A program made the translations under genes and the position numbers. Positions 43,605 to 53,600 of a stretch of 64,000 bases of DNA are shown here, in pieces (within the stretch, counting starts at the first letter, position 1; each line of letters opens with the position of its first letter). The DNA comes from Lewinellaceae bacterium (GTDB lineage: Bacteria; Bacteroidota; Bacteroidia; Chitinophagales; Saprospiraceae): positions 62,001-126,000 of the forward strand of contig JADJWX010000011.1 of the NCBI GenBank assembly GCA_016716135.1, in the 5' to 3' direction. The notes below the pieces were generated by a model, which was not told the origin of the DNA, searched no databases, and worked only from the letters and a program-made list of their open reading frames with translations.

Positions 43605-44723
43605 TTACAGGTTGGAGCCGGAATTTGCGGATTGCTTTCGTTCTTTAAAGTCGATACGGATCGAAAAGATATGAGAATACAAGACTTGTGATACATTCCC
43701 AATATCGGTCAGCGCATAGTCCAGTTGGACACGGCCGAGCCGGAGGCCGATCCCGAAATTAGGTTGGAGGCTGAGATTTTCTTTATTGGGGTTAAAGTCA
43801 TCTTTTACCTTTTGAAAATTACTTACACCGGCCCGTAACTGTACATACCCGTTGTAGTCGGCTTCAATGCCAATTCGCGGGTCAATATTGAAGGTTTTGG
43901 AACTGATGAGTACATTTCGTTGGCCGTCGGTTGTCCACTCCAGATCAATGGCAGGCAGTAAGGTTGTTTTTTCGCCGATTTTAGTGCGGTAAGCGGCACC
44001 CAGGATAATTTTCGGGCGGGTAATTTCCGTGCTACTGGCCGGTATTTCATTATTGGTTTGAGTAAAAACCTCCTTATCCCGTTCTGATAAATTGAATGAC
44101 CAGGCATTGAACGTCGTGGTTAGATCACGCCCCTGAATACCAAACATCCATTTCTCCTTTCGGTATTGTACGCCAAGATCGGCGCCAAAGCCCCAGGCTC
44201 CGCCGAAAGTGCCGATCACCCTACGGATTACTTTTACCGAGCCGCCTACGGAAATTGCCGGATTACGCAGTTTCCGGGCATAGCTGCCCATGAGAGCATA
44301 ATCGGCTGCGGAAAACGGGGTGACATTATCGTAGTTGACAGTGCCATCCGGGTTAACCAGATTGATCGTATAGGGAATATTATCAATTCCCAGCCTGATT
44401 AATGAAAAAGCCAGAAAGGATCGTTGATCCCTGTTCAGTGCCTTTCCAAAGCTCAGGTAGTCATATTGCGAAACTCCAACAAACCACTCGGCGTGCATCG
44501 CCGCAACCTGAAAGGGAGCATCAATCTCCGACAGGCCGGCCGGGTTCCAATAGGCTGCAGTAATATCCCCAACATGTGCTGTTTGTGCGCCGGCCATACC
44601 ATGGGCCTGGGCGCCGACGCCAATCGCAAGGAACTCGTTGCTGTACTTTTGGGCCTTAAGTTTGGCAAGGCAGGTTATGCTTAATACAAGCAAAAAAACG
44701 ATGAACAAAGTGGGTCTTTTCAT
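43605..44723 (-). CDS. PorV/PorQ family outer-membrane protein
   Basis: The protein is 372 residues with a signal peptide ending LKAQ (about 25). The mature start EFLAIGVGAQAHGMAGAQTAHVGDITAAYWNPAGLSEI is the hallmark of the PorV/PorQ (UPF0164) family, related to FadL-like barrels, and is followed by alternating strands to an aromatic/charged C-terminus. PorV shuttles T9SS cargo and PorQ takes part in its surface attachment. This member ends with an unusual Ser/Asn tail (QSANSGSNL). It fits the T9SS cargo genes in the window. Confidence 0.85.
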   Translation of the reverse strand: MKRPTLFIVFLLVLSITCLAKLKAQKYSNEFLAIGVGAQAHGMAGAQTAHVGDITAAYWNPAGLSEIDAPFQVAAMHAEWFVGVSQYDYLSFGKALNRDQRSFLAFSLIRLGIDNIPYTINLVNPDGTVNYDNVTPFSAADYALMGSYARKLRNPAISVGGSVKVIRRVIGTFGGAWGFGADLGVQYRKEKWMFGIQGRDLTTTFNAWSFNLSERDKEVFTQTNNEIPASSTEITRPKIILGAAYRTKIGEKTTLLPAIDLEWTTDGQRNVLISSKTFNIDPRIGIEADYNGYVQLRAGVSNFQKVKDDFNPNKENLSLQPNFGIGLRLGRVQLDYALTDIGNVSQVLYSHIFSIRIDFKERKQSANSGSNL

Positions 44724-44873
44724 ATTGTCCTACATTAGCCCGAGCATGTCTTTTTTCTTTAATACAGGTTTGCATCGGTTGATTAGTGACGCCCTGCTTC
44801 AAGTATCGGTTGCCTTTCAACCGGTAAAAATATTGAATGATATTTATCACCATTTATACCGTTACATCTATTT

Positions 44874-46256
44874 ATGCGTATATTCTTTGCTTTTTTCCTT
44901 TATTTCTTTTGCCTTATTAATCTTCCGGCCCAAGACTCCCTCAATATGACCCTGCTGGCGCGCTGGGATGATGATTCGCTGCCAATCGCATCGCCCAATA
45001 ACTTGCGGGTGCAGTACAGCGGTTGTTGGGGATTAGCGGTGAACGGCCATGAATATGCCATTTTGGGTGGCGCCAGGCATGTCCTGGTTTTTGATATAAC
45101 TCAGCCGGCCAAGCCGGAACTGGTTGCCAAATTTGAAGGCCAAACAAATACTGTTTGGCGGGAGTTCAAGTCGTATAAAAACAGAGTTTACGGTGTATCG
45201 GATGCGACAACGGAAGGACTGATGATCTTTGACTTTAGCGGGGCTCCGGATACCATAATTCGCACCTATTACAGCAATGCCTTTTTTAACAGCGCCCATA
45301 CCATTACGCTTGATACCAGTTCGGGCCGGATATACCTGAATGGCTCAAGTACAGCAAATAACGGCTTGTTGGTACTTGACATTAGTAAAAATCAGGATCA
45401 ACCTGAATTGTTAGCAAACAATGGCTTGCCAGGTGGTTATATTCACGATTCGTACGTACGCAATGACACGATATACGCGTCTTCCGGATATGCCGGTTTT
45501 TATATTTATGACTATACTGATCCAATGAGCCCAAAAACGGTGGCAAGCTTGCCCGCTACTGGTGGGTATCACCACAATAACTGGGTAAGCCAGGATGGTC
45601 GGTATGCTTTTGCCACAGAAGAAATACCCTCTGGCAGGCCAATTTTGGTCATAGATCTGCAGGATGTCCCCAATGCCAACCTTGAAGTGGCCACATCATT
45701 CTTGGATCCGCTCATGGATGCCGGTCAGCACAACGCCATTCCTCACAATGTATATATTAAGGAAAATTTACTGTTTAACTCTCAATATGAGGATGGGCTT
45801 CTGGTCTACGACATTAGTAACCCTGTGTTACCCATTCTCATTGGCTATTATGACACACACCCGCAGAACACCCAGTACAACACATACCGCGGGTGTTGGG
45901 GCAATTACCCTTGGCTGCCATCCGGGACAATAATAGCCGGAGATATGCAGAACGGCTTGCAACTACTCAAATTTACAAGCACAAATAACACCGCAAGTGT
46001 CCAGGTAAATCAATCTGTTCAAGTGTACCCAAATCCTGTGGGCGATTTACTTTCAATACACCTCCCCATTGGCAAGGAAGGCAAATGGATCCGCGTAGTT
46101 ACTCCTACAGGCCAAATATTAATGAGTGAAAAGTGGCCCTCGGGAGGCGGTTCTGGCATGCAGCTGCATCTTGAACATTTAGATTCGGGTATCTTCTTCA
46201 TCGAAATCTGCCTCCTGAGTGGAGAAAAAATAATGAAAAAGCTGCTAAAAAATTAA
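44874..46256 (+). CDS. Choice-of-anchor B family protein with T9SS type A tail
   Basis: The protein is 460 residues with a signal peptide ending LPAQ (about 19). The propeller region (about 25-365) has the family landmarks CWGLAVNGHEYAILGGARHVLVFDITQPA, NTVWREFKSY, GYIHDSYVRNDTIYASSGYAGFYIYDY and RGCWGNYPWLPSGT. A type A sorting domain (YPNPVGDLLSIHLP to the end) follows. Unlike the paralog at 21404, it lacks the two carboxypeptidase-regulatory-like domains. It is probably a T9SS-secreted surface protein of unknown ligand. Confidence 0.82.
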   Translation: MRIFFAFFLYFFCLINLPAQDSLNMTLLARWDDDSLPIASPNNLRVQYSGCWGLAVNGHEYAILGGARHVLVFDITQPAKPELVAKFEGQTNTVWREFKSYKNRVYGVSDATTEGLMIFDFSGAPDTIIRTYYSNAFFNSAHTITLDTSSGRIYLNGSSTANNGLLVLDISKNQDQPELLANNGLPGGYIHDSYVRNDTIYASSGYAGFYIYDYTDPMSPKTVASLPATGGYHHNNWVSQDGRYAFATEEIPSGRPILVIDLQDVPNANLEVATSFLDPLMDAGQHNAIPHNVYIKENLLFNSQYEDGLLVYDISNPVLPILIGYYDTHPQNTQYNTYRGCWGNYPWLPSGTIIAGDMQNGLQLLKFTSTNNTASVQVNQSVQVYPNPVGDLLSIHLPIGKEGKWIRVVTPTGQILMSEKWPSGGGSGMQLHLEHLDSGIFFIEICLLSGEKIMKKLLKN

Positions 46257-46272
46257 ATGCTGCCGCATGCAT

Positions 46273-46306
46273 AAAAAAACCGGCTGCGCAAAAGGTGCAC
46301 AGCCGG
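46273..46306 (-). terminator. Intrinsic terminator, second of a pair
   Basis: On the reverse strand CCGGCTGTGC and GCGCAGCCGG (46280-46306) form a hairpin followed by seven T (46273-46279). Confidence 0.8.
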
Positions 46307-46362
46307 AAGTTGCTTTCTAACAGTATGTCGGTAAATTAGAATCTCAAAATAAAGAAGGATGT

Positions 46363-46407
46363 AAAAAACAGCCCTCCGCCCTTTCTCATTTGAAAGGGCC
46401 GGAGGGC
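46363..46407 (-). terminator. Intrinsic terminator, first of a pair
   Basis: The reverse strand folds GCCCTCCGG-CCCTTTC against GAAAGGG-CGGAGGGC (46371-46407), followed by TGTTTTTT (about 46362-46370). The stem is very stable. Confidence 0.8.
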
Positions 46408-46520
46408 CCCCGCCTTCGGTTTATTCTTAACGGCATCAAATGCCGGGTTTCGCTTAACTTATCAGGGTTTTCTTAAAAACGATGATCAAAATGTGGAAAT
46501 CCTGACCACCGAATGTGCAT
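46363..46520 (-). ncRNA. Candidate small RNA, about 150-240 nt
   Basis: A consensus promoter (46522-46550) is followed by a hairpin (CGGCATTTGATGCCG) and a stable terminator; a second terminator lies about 90 bases on. No gene follows on this strand: the next is the + strand gene ending at 46256. The first bases contain a 15-codon frame starting ATG 46518-46520 (MHIRWSGFPHFDHRF), which starts at or near the expected 5' end. It could be a small RNA, a micro-peptide gene or both. Confidence 0.5.
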
Positions 46521-46521
46521 G

Positions 46522-46550
46522 CAAATATATAGTAATTTTTCCACTTGCAA
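46522..46550 (-). promoter_or_regulatory. Promoter of the 46.4-kb RNA
   Basis: The reverse strand has TTG (46548-46550), an 18-base spacer and TATATTTG (46522-46529). Confidence 0.7.
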
Positions 46551-46760
46551 GTATTTTTCCGCCGCTTTCTCAAAAAAAACGCCATTCCCTCATTTTTATT
46601 TTATCAAAAGCCGGTCGTTCTGATTAAATAAAATGCAAATTCCGATAAAAACACTTTAGTTTTTTTTCGCATTTCTAGTAAAACCCTGCAAAACCGGGAA
46701 AAAAATTAATCCGAACAAAAAGTCGAGATTTAGACGTTCACCTCTAAAAAAGGTCACATT

Positions 46761-47756
46761 TCAGGAGGGAAACGGGATCTGTGCCCACTGAATGGATTCC
46801 GCGCATGCAAAATGCCCCTCCGGACAATGCCTCTTTCCATGAAGTCCGCATGGCCGGCAATGAAGTTGTACTTGAGTTTCAACAATATGGTGCTTGGTAG
46901 AGAGCGGAGTAAAGCCAAATCGGGGGACAGTAGAGCAAAATATAGCAGTAACCGGAGCATCGACGGCGGAAGCAAAATGCAATGGAGCGGAATCATTCAC
47001 GTAATTCATCAAAGCTCCTTGCATGAGTGCCGCTGATTCCAGAAAACTAAGCTGGCCAGCCAAATTTACCACCCCGGTACGGTTTGCTGCTACAACAATT
47101 TGATCGCAGACATCTGCATCCGACGGTCCGCCCAGTAGAAAAACCGGGTACTTCTCAGATAATCGATTGATCAATTCAACCCACCTTGGCTGCGGAAATT
47201 GTTTGGTGAACCACACTGATGTTGGTGCCAGACAAACGTATCCAGTATTCTGAGGAACAATCGAACGAATCACCGCATAATCATTTTCGGCAGGAAACAA
47301 TCGGGGCTTGTAAACGGAATCGTCGCTTAGGTGTCGAACAAGTGTAAGGTTTCGATCAACTTCGTGTACCGGAACCTGGTCTGTCCCAAAAACATGTGGT
47401 ACACGAAGGCTGAAAAACCATGAAAACGGATTTTTTGAAAAGCCGACCGTTTTCCGGGCATTGGAAAATACAGTGAGCAATCCAGCTGCTGCAAAGCGTT
47501 GACAATTAATCACCCAATCGTATTGTTCCTGACGTATCTGTCCGGCAATTTTTATAAGTCCCCGGTATTTAGCCTGCTTTTTATCCCAAATCCAGCAGTG
47601 ATGGATATGAGGATGACCTTTTAGCAGGCCTTCATTGCCTTTACGAAGCAAAAAGTCGATCTGTGCATCGGGGTAAAAAGCCCGAAGTTTTTCCACAATT
47701 GGGGTAGCCAGGACCACATCACCAGTAAAAGCGGTTTGAATGACCAGAAATTTCAT
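46761..47756 (-). CDS. Glycosyltransferase family 9 (heptosyltransferase-like)
   Basis: The protein is 331 residues starting MKFLVIQTAFTGDVVLATPIVEKL, the GT9 N-terminal pattern with the conserved Asp after TG. The C-terminal half has VCLAPTSVWFTKQFPQPRW, the PVFLLGGPSDADV strand and YVNDSAPLHFASAVDAPVTAIFCST, as in ADP-heptose:LPS heptosyltransferases. It ends with a Cys-rich segment (CRPCGLHGKRHCPEGHFAC), often seen in GT9 proteins. It likely adds a sugar to LPS or another surface glycan. It is followed by a 500-base gap with an RNA candidate. Confidence 0.9.
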   Translation of the reverse strand: MKFLVIQTAFTGDVVLATPIVEKLRAFYPDAQIDFLLRKGNEGLLKGHPHIHHCWIWDKKQAKYRGLIKIAGQIRQEQYDWVINCQRFAAAGLLTVFSNARKTVGFSKNPFSWFFSLRVPHVFGTDQVPVHEVDRNLTLVRHLSDDSVYKPRLFPAENDYAVIRSIVPQNTGYVCLAPTSVWFTKQFPQPRWVELINRLSEKYPVFLLGGPSDADVCDQIVVAANRTGVVNLAGQLSFLESAALMQGALMNYVNDSAPLHFASAVDAPVTAIFCSTVPRFGFTPLSTKHHIVETQVQLHCRPCGLHGKRHCPEGHFACAESIQWAQIPFPS

Positions 47757-47793
47757 TGAAAATTATTACCACAGTCAATTAATGCGCCTGACA

Positions 47794-48816
47794 CTACTCT
47801 TTTGTGAAATTCAGTTTAACCGGAACAGGTTCATCCGCCTCAACGGCCTTAAAAAAAATATCGAGGAATGCTGTCATGAGTTCTGAAGATTCACTGGATA
47901 AATTCGAATTTTTGCACCAGGCGTACAAGCTTTTTTTTGCTGCTAAAAACTTATCCCGGGCATTCCGAATGGCTTGTTCATCGATACCGTTTGCCATTAA
48001 ATAACGGTCACGAACTGTTAAAACGCCACTTTCTGCACTCGGCGATGCATACGGCGCGCTAACCAATCCGGAAAAGTCAAAATCGTAGGGAACAGGTATT
48101 AATTTAGCACTGTCGGGAGGCTGAAGGAGCATAATATTCCGACAAGAGAGAATTTCCCAGTCCGTATTTCCAATAAAATATTGGTGCAGTACCATTAAGG
48201 CAGTATGATCAGCATTAAGTTTATCTGGTGTTACACCCCATTCTTGTACAATTGAGCAATTCGTCCGTGCTGACACTTGTTCCTCATGTTCCACTAAAAG
48301 ACCAAACATTTTTTTAGGGCGCTTTTTTTTGTGGTCTTTCAGGTGCAAGCGAATTAACCTTGCGCGCGTGCTAAAATCAGGGTTCAAACCTTCATACATC
48401 CGATATGCAACATATTCCCGCACGATTAGCTGATCATTCTCAGGTCGGTCCGCACAAGGCAATACCAATTTAATTTCATTCATGGCATTGAACTGATCTT
48501 CCTGCAAACTATCCTTGTGAAATTTCAATTTTATCGGAGGTATCTCGCAACGTTTCCGGCGGAATTTGCCTCTAGTTCGAATTTCCAGTTTGAAAGATTT
48601 ACCTAACTCGTCGGTTAGCGTAGCCGGGATATATTGCGCATTCTTGCGGTTATCCATCAAACTATCCAAATCCAACTCAAGTAAAATTTTAGCCCCTTCT
48701 TCCTGAGTCAAGTAATCAAATACCGACCGGGCAACTATGCTATCCTGCCCGAAAGCCAGGCTATTGAAAAAAATACAACAAAGGAAAAAAGCAGTCTTAT
48801 TAAATCTAGTTCTCAT
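47794..48816 (-). CDS. Exported CotH-like protein
   Basis: The protein is 340 residues from ATG 48816; the earlier in-frame Met at 48855 precedes a non-signal stretch. A signal peptide ends LAFGQ (about 23). The pattern EIRTRGKFRRKRCEIPPIKLKF, then YVAYRMYEG, FIGNTDWEILSCRNIMLL and LIPVPYDFDFSGL resembles the CotH protein-kinase-like fold (RGN...K.Y.IKL, N-[YW], PWD.D). I infer this from motif shape only. It lies 37 bases upstream of the GT9 gene on the same strand and may be co-expressed with it. Confidence 0.55.
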   Translation of the reverse strand: MRTRFNKTAFFLCCIFFNSLAFGQDSIVARSVFDYLTQEEGAKILLELDLDSLMDNRKNAQYIPATLTDELGKSFKLEIRTRGKFRRKRCEIPPIKLKFHKDSLQEDQFNAMNEIKLVLPCADRPENDQLIVREYVAYRMYEGLNPDFSTRARLIRLHLKDHKKKRPKKMFGLLVEHEEQVSARTNCSIVQEWGVTPDKLNADHTALMVLHQYFIGNTDWEILSCRNIMLLQPPDSAKLIPVPYDFDFSGLVSAPYASPSAESGVLTVRDRYLMANGIDEQAIRNARDKFLAAKKSLYAWCKNSNLSSESSELMTAFLDIFFKAVEADEPVPVKLNFTKE

Positions 48817-48942
48817 AGTATTGGAAAATGATTTGGTTCCAGCTAAGTTATACATAAGCAGACATATTCGGACATCAGGCCCGGATTGTACGGCATTAAT
48901 GAACGCCTCTTCAAAAAAAATGGCAGGAAGTCTGAAAAAAAT

Positions 48943-48972
48943 TTGGGGAAATTAAGGCAGGCTATATCTTTG
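48943..48972 (+). promoter_or_regulatory. Promoter of tRNA-Leu
   Basis: TTG (48943-48945), a 19-base spacer and TATCTTTG (48965-48972), 28 bases before the tRNA 5' end. Confidence 0.75.
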
Positions 48973-48999
48973 CAGCCGCTTCTGAAAACAGCACTTGAT

Positions 49000-49083
49000 G
49001 CGGGAATGGCGGAATTGGTAGACGCACACGTTTCAGGGGCGTGCGCCTTCACGGGCATGCGAGTTCGAGTCTCGCTTCCCGCA
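49000..49083 (+). tRNA. tRNA-Leu (anticodon CAG)
   Basis: It is 84 nt with acceptor arms GCGGGAA/TTCCCGC, D-arm GGCGGAATTGGTAGACGC, anticodon loop TTCAGGG within CACGT/GCGTG, a long class II variable arm and T-arm GCGAGTTCGAGTCTCGC. The discriminator is A. The 3' CCA is not encoded. Confidence 0.96.
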
Positions 49084-49094
49084 CACTCAGAATC

Positions 49095-49130
49095 AAGGGT
49101 TTATGTGTAACAGCATAGACCCTTTTTCTT
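49095..49130 (+). terminator. Terminator of tRNA-Leu
   Basis: AAGGGTTTATG and CATAGACCCTT (49095-49124) form a hairpin followed by TTTCTT. Confidence 0.8.
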
Positions 49131-49387
49131 TTGGCTTAGGCGGGATTTAAGGACTTTACGTGTGCTTTGCTTGCAAATTACGTGCAAATTTTTGCGGGTT
49201 GCTGCCGCACTCACCCGGTTAAATCCAATTGCACTCGTGTCGCTATTTTGGGTTACAACACCAGACGAAATGTGGTTTGCGAATCTCCCGGGGCTATAGT
49301 CATCGGATTCGATGATTAATAACTCGCGTTTTTTTACAATTACTTTCCGACAGATATAGGTCGAAACTAAAGTTCAGGATTCAAGGC
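49131..49387. other. Gene-free spacer downstream of tRNA-Leu
   Basis: About 250 bases without a convincing frame on either strand. No integrase remnant, direct repeat of the tRNA 3' end or other mobile trace was recognised. Confidence 0.5.
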
Positions 49388-49431
49388 AAAAAAAACCTGC
49401 AAAAAACAGCTCCGAAGCTGCTCTTTGCAGG
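49388..49431 (-). terminator. Terminator of the H1-like gene
   Basis: The reverse strand folds CCTGCAAAGAGCAGC against GCTGTTTTTTGCAGG (49396-49431), followed by eight T (49388-49395). Confidence 0.85.
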
Positions 49432-49455
49432 CCAACAAAAATTGATTTGCAGGAT

Positions 49456-49641
49456 TTACTTTTTGCTTCTCGAATTTTTGACATCCAAGACGTCTTTGCG
49501 AAGATCCTGAGCCAGGTTTTTCAGATCCTGCATGGCCTTGCGAACACGGCCGCCAGCAGCGTTATTACCGGCATAAAATTTCTCAACGTCAGATTCTACT
49601 TCAGCTAATGTTTGCTTGATGGTTTCAAAGATTTTGCTCAT
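49456..49641 (-). CDS. Histone H1-like protein (Hc1 family)
   Basis: The protein is 61 residues: a helical protein with SDVEKFYAGNNAAGGRVRKAMQDLKNLAQDLRKDV and a Lys/Arg/Ser tail. It matches the short histone H1-like proteins typical of Bacteroidota (EKFY...NKAAGTR.RK...LK...A..LR). It is likely a nucleoid-binding protein. It has its own terminator and stands between the tRNA and the PorP/SprF gene. Confidence 0.88.
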   Translation of the reverse strand: MSKIFETIKQTLAEVESDVEKFYAGNNAAGGRVRKAMQDLKNLAQDLRKDVLDVKNSRSKK

Positions 49642-49737
49642 AACAATAATGTGTAAGATGAGTTAATAAGGTCGTAAATGTACAATATTCTGCGAATATC
49701 CACACTTTTTCAGAAATCTTAGCCTTCCCGAATTCGG

Positions 49738-50679
49738 TTACATAAAAAACCGGGGGTTCGACATTCCTTTTTTTCGTTTGACCAAGTCGGCATACACCAG
49801 CAACTCAAAAGTACCGCCGGCATAAGACCGAAGATTGGTCAACGTCAGATCATAGGATGCGCCAACACCAATGCGCGGATTGATTTGCCAATAGGCCAGA
49901 AGATCAAGCGACTCGCCTTTGCCGTCGCCACCCGCCCGATAGGCCAATCCGGTTGTCACTTTTTCCTTAATCTCCAGGTTGAACGTCACATCCACATCAA
50001 TCGGCGCATGGTGGACATATTTTACCAATACAGCCGGGAGCAGGTTGAAATCCTTGCCCAAGGGAATTACCCCCCCCGTTGTGCCATAAAAGTGCCTGGA
50101 TTCACGGGCTGATTGTACCGCCGGATCATTATTCAAGCCGATGTTATTTTGCACGATTCGAGGCACGGAGAAGCCGATGTAAAGCCGTTCCTGGAAGGTA
50201 CCGTAAATACCCGCACCAAAGTTTGCATAGGCATCATTCATGCGTTTATTATCAAGCGAAGGGTCGTAAGCAGTGAGTGGGTTCGCTTCGGAAAAATCCA
50301 GGCTGAGCACCCGCAAGGTTCCGGAAACGCCAACCCGTAAATTAAAATTTTCTGCTGCGATAACATTGTAGGAATAAGTAGCCGAGAGTTGTACATCATC
50401 GTGCAAACCAATGCTGTTGTGCGACAAAACGCCCCCTACCCCAACCCGCTGGGTAAAAACCGGCGCATGCATGCTCAACATGGCAGAACGCGGGGCTCCA
50501 TCCAATTTGTACCACTGGTTGCGGTAAACAGCCGTCATCGTCGGCACCCCTCTAATTCCGGCATAGGCCGGGTTGTAGGATAATTTATTGTACATAAACT
50601 GGGTGTACTGATGCTGCTGTTGCGCAAAAACCGACAACGGCAGAAAGGCAATCAAAATCAAGAAATAGAATTTAGACAT
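49738..50679 (-). CDS. PorP/SprF family T9SS outer-membrane protein
   Basis: The protein is 313 residues with a signal peptide ending VFAQ (about 19). The mature start QQHQYTQFMYNKLSYNPAYAGIRG is diagnostic of the PorP/SprF family, followed by YRNQWYKLDGAPRSAMLSMHAP and barrel strands to RKKGMSNPRFFM. SprF is needed for surface display of the giant adhesin SprB. Here the gene starts 20 bases after the stop of a 3048-residue adhesin-like gene on the same strand, so the pair probably forms an operon. Confidence 0.94.
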   Translation of the reverse strand: MSKFYFLILIAFLPLSVFAQQQHQYTQFMYNKLSYNPAYAGIRGVPTMTAVYRNQWYKLDGAPRSAMLSMHAPVFTQRVGVGGVLSHNSIGLHDDVQLSATYSYNVIAAENFNLRVGVSGTLRVLSLDFSEANPLTAYDPSLDNKRMNDAYANFGAGIYGTFQERLYIGFSVPRIVQNNIGLNNDPAVQSARESRHFYGTTGGVIPLGKDFNLLPAVLVKYVHHAPIDVDVTFNLEIKEKVTTGLAYRAGGDGKGESLDLLAYWQINPRIGVGASYDLTLTNLRSYAGGTFELLVYADLVKRKKGMSNPRFFM

Positions 50680-50699
50680 ATGGCAAATTGGTTGACAGT

Positions 50700-53600
50700 T
50701 TAGCGAAACACTTCAATAAAACCACTCAAGGCAGCCTTATTGGGATCGGGTTTGAAATAATAGAAATAGGTACCATCGGGAAGCGGCTGGCCGGGCTTAC
50801 CATCGAGGGTCCCGCGCCAGGCTTTATCCGGACTGTTGTCATAAGGAGAGGCCTCATAAACCTTGTCGCCCCACTGATTGTAAATCACCATAGTGTTTTG
50901 TGGGTACAAGTCGCTACCCAGGCAAGGCACCTCCAGGTAATCGTTAATCCCGTCGTCATTCGGTGTGATTACATTTGGAATGTAGGTGCAAAAGGTCTCA
51001 CGGACATTAATGGTCACAACAGCCTGGTCGCAAAGATCCGGGCAGGCTTCCGAGCAGAGTTCATAAATAAAACTAACATACCCGTTATCCAAACCAGCCT
51101 GGTAGGAGAACATGCCATTCCCGGTTTCCGTAAGTCCTGCGAGGTCGCTGATGAGCGTTACTTTAAAATCGTCAAACTCGAAATAATCATTCAGTACCAC
51201 ATCAATAGAATCAAGCGTAGTGCCTGTTTCCACTTCAAATTGCAGATCATCCACCGCGTCAGGCTGCACCGCCTGCCGCACAAGTGCAGAGTCCAATGGC
51301 GTCAAACAGCCGTTAACGCGAGCCTGCACGGTGTAAATCCCGGTCAGCGCAGGATTCAGGTTCTGAATTAACAGGTTGTTCTGGTCGGGATATGGTGCAT
51401 TCGGTCCATTCCAGATATAACTCGCTCCCGGGATAACCGGAGTCGACAACGTAATATCGTCACCTTCACAACCGATTTTATCACTGATCTGCGGGTCCAA
51501 TGGGTTAAGCGGAAGCACCTCTAATTGGACCGAACACAACGCCGAATTTCCGGCGGCATCCGTCGTTTGAAAGACTAGCACGTGTGAACCGGTTTCAAAG
51601 AATGCGCCTGATGCCAAACCAGCAATTTGCTCCACCAGCGGTGGTCCGCAATTATCAGTAGCCGAGGGCAAATCAAATTCCAACTCAAGGCCGTCACAGC
51701 TCGAAACTGTGTCTGTTTTCTGGATAAATTTTCCGCCGTCAGCCAAAATTGCACCACTGACATCTACCAACACCGGCGAAACCGGGCAATCAAACTGCGG
51801 CGCAATACTTTCCGTAACGGTAATGTTGAAGCTCGTGGTTGCCGAATATCCAAGTGTATCGGCAACGGTATAAACAACTGCTGTAACGCCTACCGGGAAT
51901 GTATCTCCCGGCATGTAGTTTGACGTAACTGTTGCCGGTGCGCAAACGCCAGTTGGATCGGGGGCTGCCCAGGTTGCAATGGCCGAACAACCGATAAAGG
52001 ACTGGTCGGCAGGAGTATTCGCAAAACCAAGCGGCGGGCCAATTACAGTAACTTTAAACGTACAACTGTCGGTATTTCCACTTGGATCTTCAACCAAAAT
52101 CATCACGTCGGTGTAACCAACCGGGTATTTATCACCAGGCATCGGCGAAGCCGTGACAACGGGGTCCGGATCGCAATTATCAGTGGCCGTCGGCATCGTC
52201 CAATCGACCGTAATTTCACAGTCAGACCCTGAGTTCACTGTAATATCTGCCGGGCAACCACTAAACTGCGGAGCAACAACATCGACCACCGTCACATCAA
52301 AACTGCAACTGGTCGAGTTCCCCCAAATATCCACCGCAGTGTAAGTCACCGTCGTTTTTGTTTCCGGAAAAACTGTTCCGGGCTGGAAGTTTGACATCAA
52401 TGTATCCAACTCACAATTATCCGTTGCAATGGGCGGCACCCAATTGGCTATCGCCGTACAGGTATCGGTTTGGAGGTTAATGTTCGCCGGGCAATTTGCC
52501 AAAACAGGCGGAACGGTTTCATCCACCGTAACCACAAAACTACAGGTAACCGTATTACCCGAGGTGTCCTGGGCCGAATACGTAACTGTTGTAAATCCGG
52601 TTTGGAACATGGTGCCGGACTGATAATCGGCCACAGCCGGAATAGCATACGAGTCACAAACATCTGTAACAGTTGGTGCCGTCCAGTTCACCATGGCTTC
52701 ACAACCGGTGTCGGGTGTAGTCACGGTAAAATCTTGCGGGCAGTTGTGCAAAACGGGCGCAGTTGTATCCGCCACCACAATTTCGAGACTACAGGTTGCC
52801 GTGTTCCCACTCTCGTCTTTCGCTTCAAGAACCACAATGGTTGTTCCTACCGGGAAAACACTGCCCGTAGGAATGGAATACGTCACAGCCGGCGCCAGTG
52901 TGCAATTGTCTGCCGTAAACGGCGCCTCATATGTAACAACCGCCGAACACTGATCGGCATTCCCGTCAATTTGCACATTGGGCGGGCATTGGATTTCCGG
53001 AGCAACCGTATCGCGCACCGAAAGGATTTGTACGGTCTGCACGCTGTTTCCACAATTATCCAGAGCCGTCCATTTCCGTTCAAGGATATACGTACTTGTA
53101 CTGGTGCTGCTCACCACGGTTTCACCTTCATAAATGATTTCTACTGCACCATCGCAGTTATCCGTGGCAACCGGTGTCGCAGGCAACGGAACAACATCAC
53201 ACCCGACGACGGTATCTGCGGGAGCAAAAGTGAATTCCGGCGCTGTTATATCCTGGACAGTGAGTAACTGGGTGGCAGATTGTGTATTGCCGCAGTTATC
53301 CACTGCAATCCAGGTACGCAGCAAAGTATACGTATCCGGACAAGCACCGTCGGTACGCACTTCACCCTCGTAACTAATTGTTACTGTGGGCGTGCAGTTA
53401 TCTTCTGCAACAGGCATAGCTACTACCGGAACCGCATCGCAACTCACCGTTGTATTGGCTGGCACAAAAGTGAAACTCGGTGGTGTAATATCCTGAACGG
53501 TAATAATTTGTTCGGTGGAGGCTGCATTCCCGCAATTGTCGGTGACTGTCCACTGGCGCCGCAGGATGTAATTGCCCGGGCAGTTGCCATCGGTGCGCAC

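Noticed and set aside
49000..49387. tRNA-Leu as an integration site of a mobile element
   Set aside because: No direct repeat of the tRNA 3' end, integrase or element genes nearby; the frames in the spacer are unconvincing.
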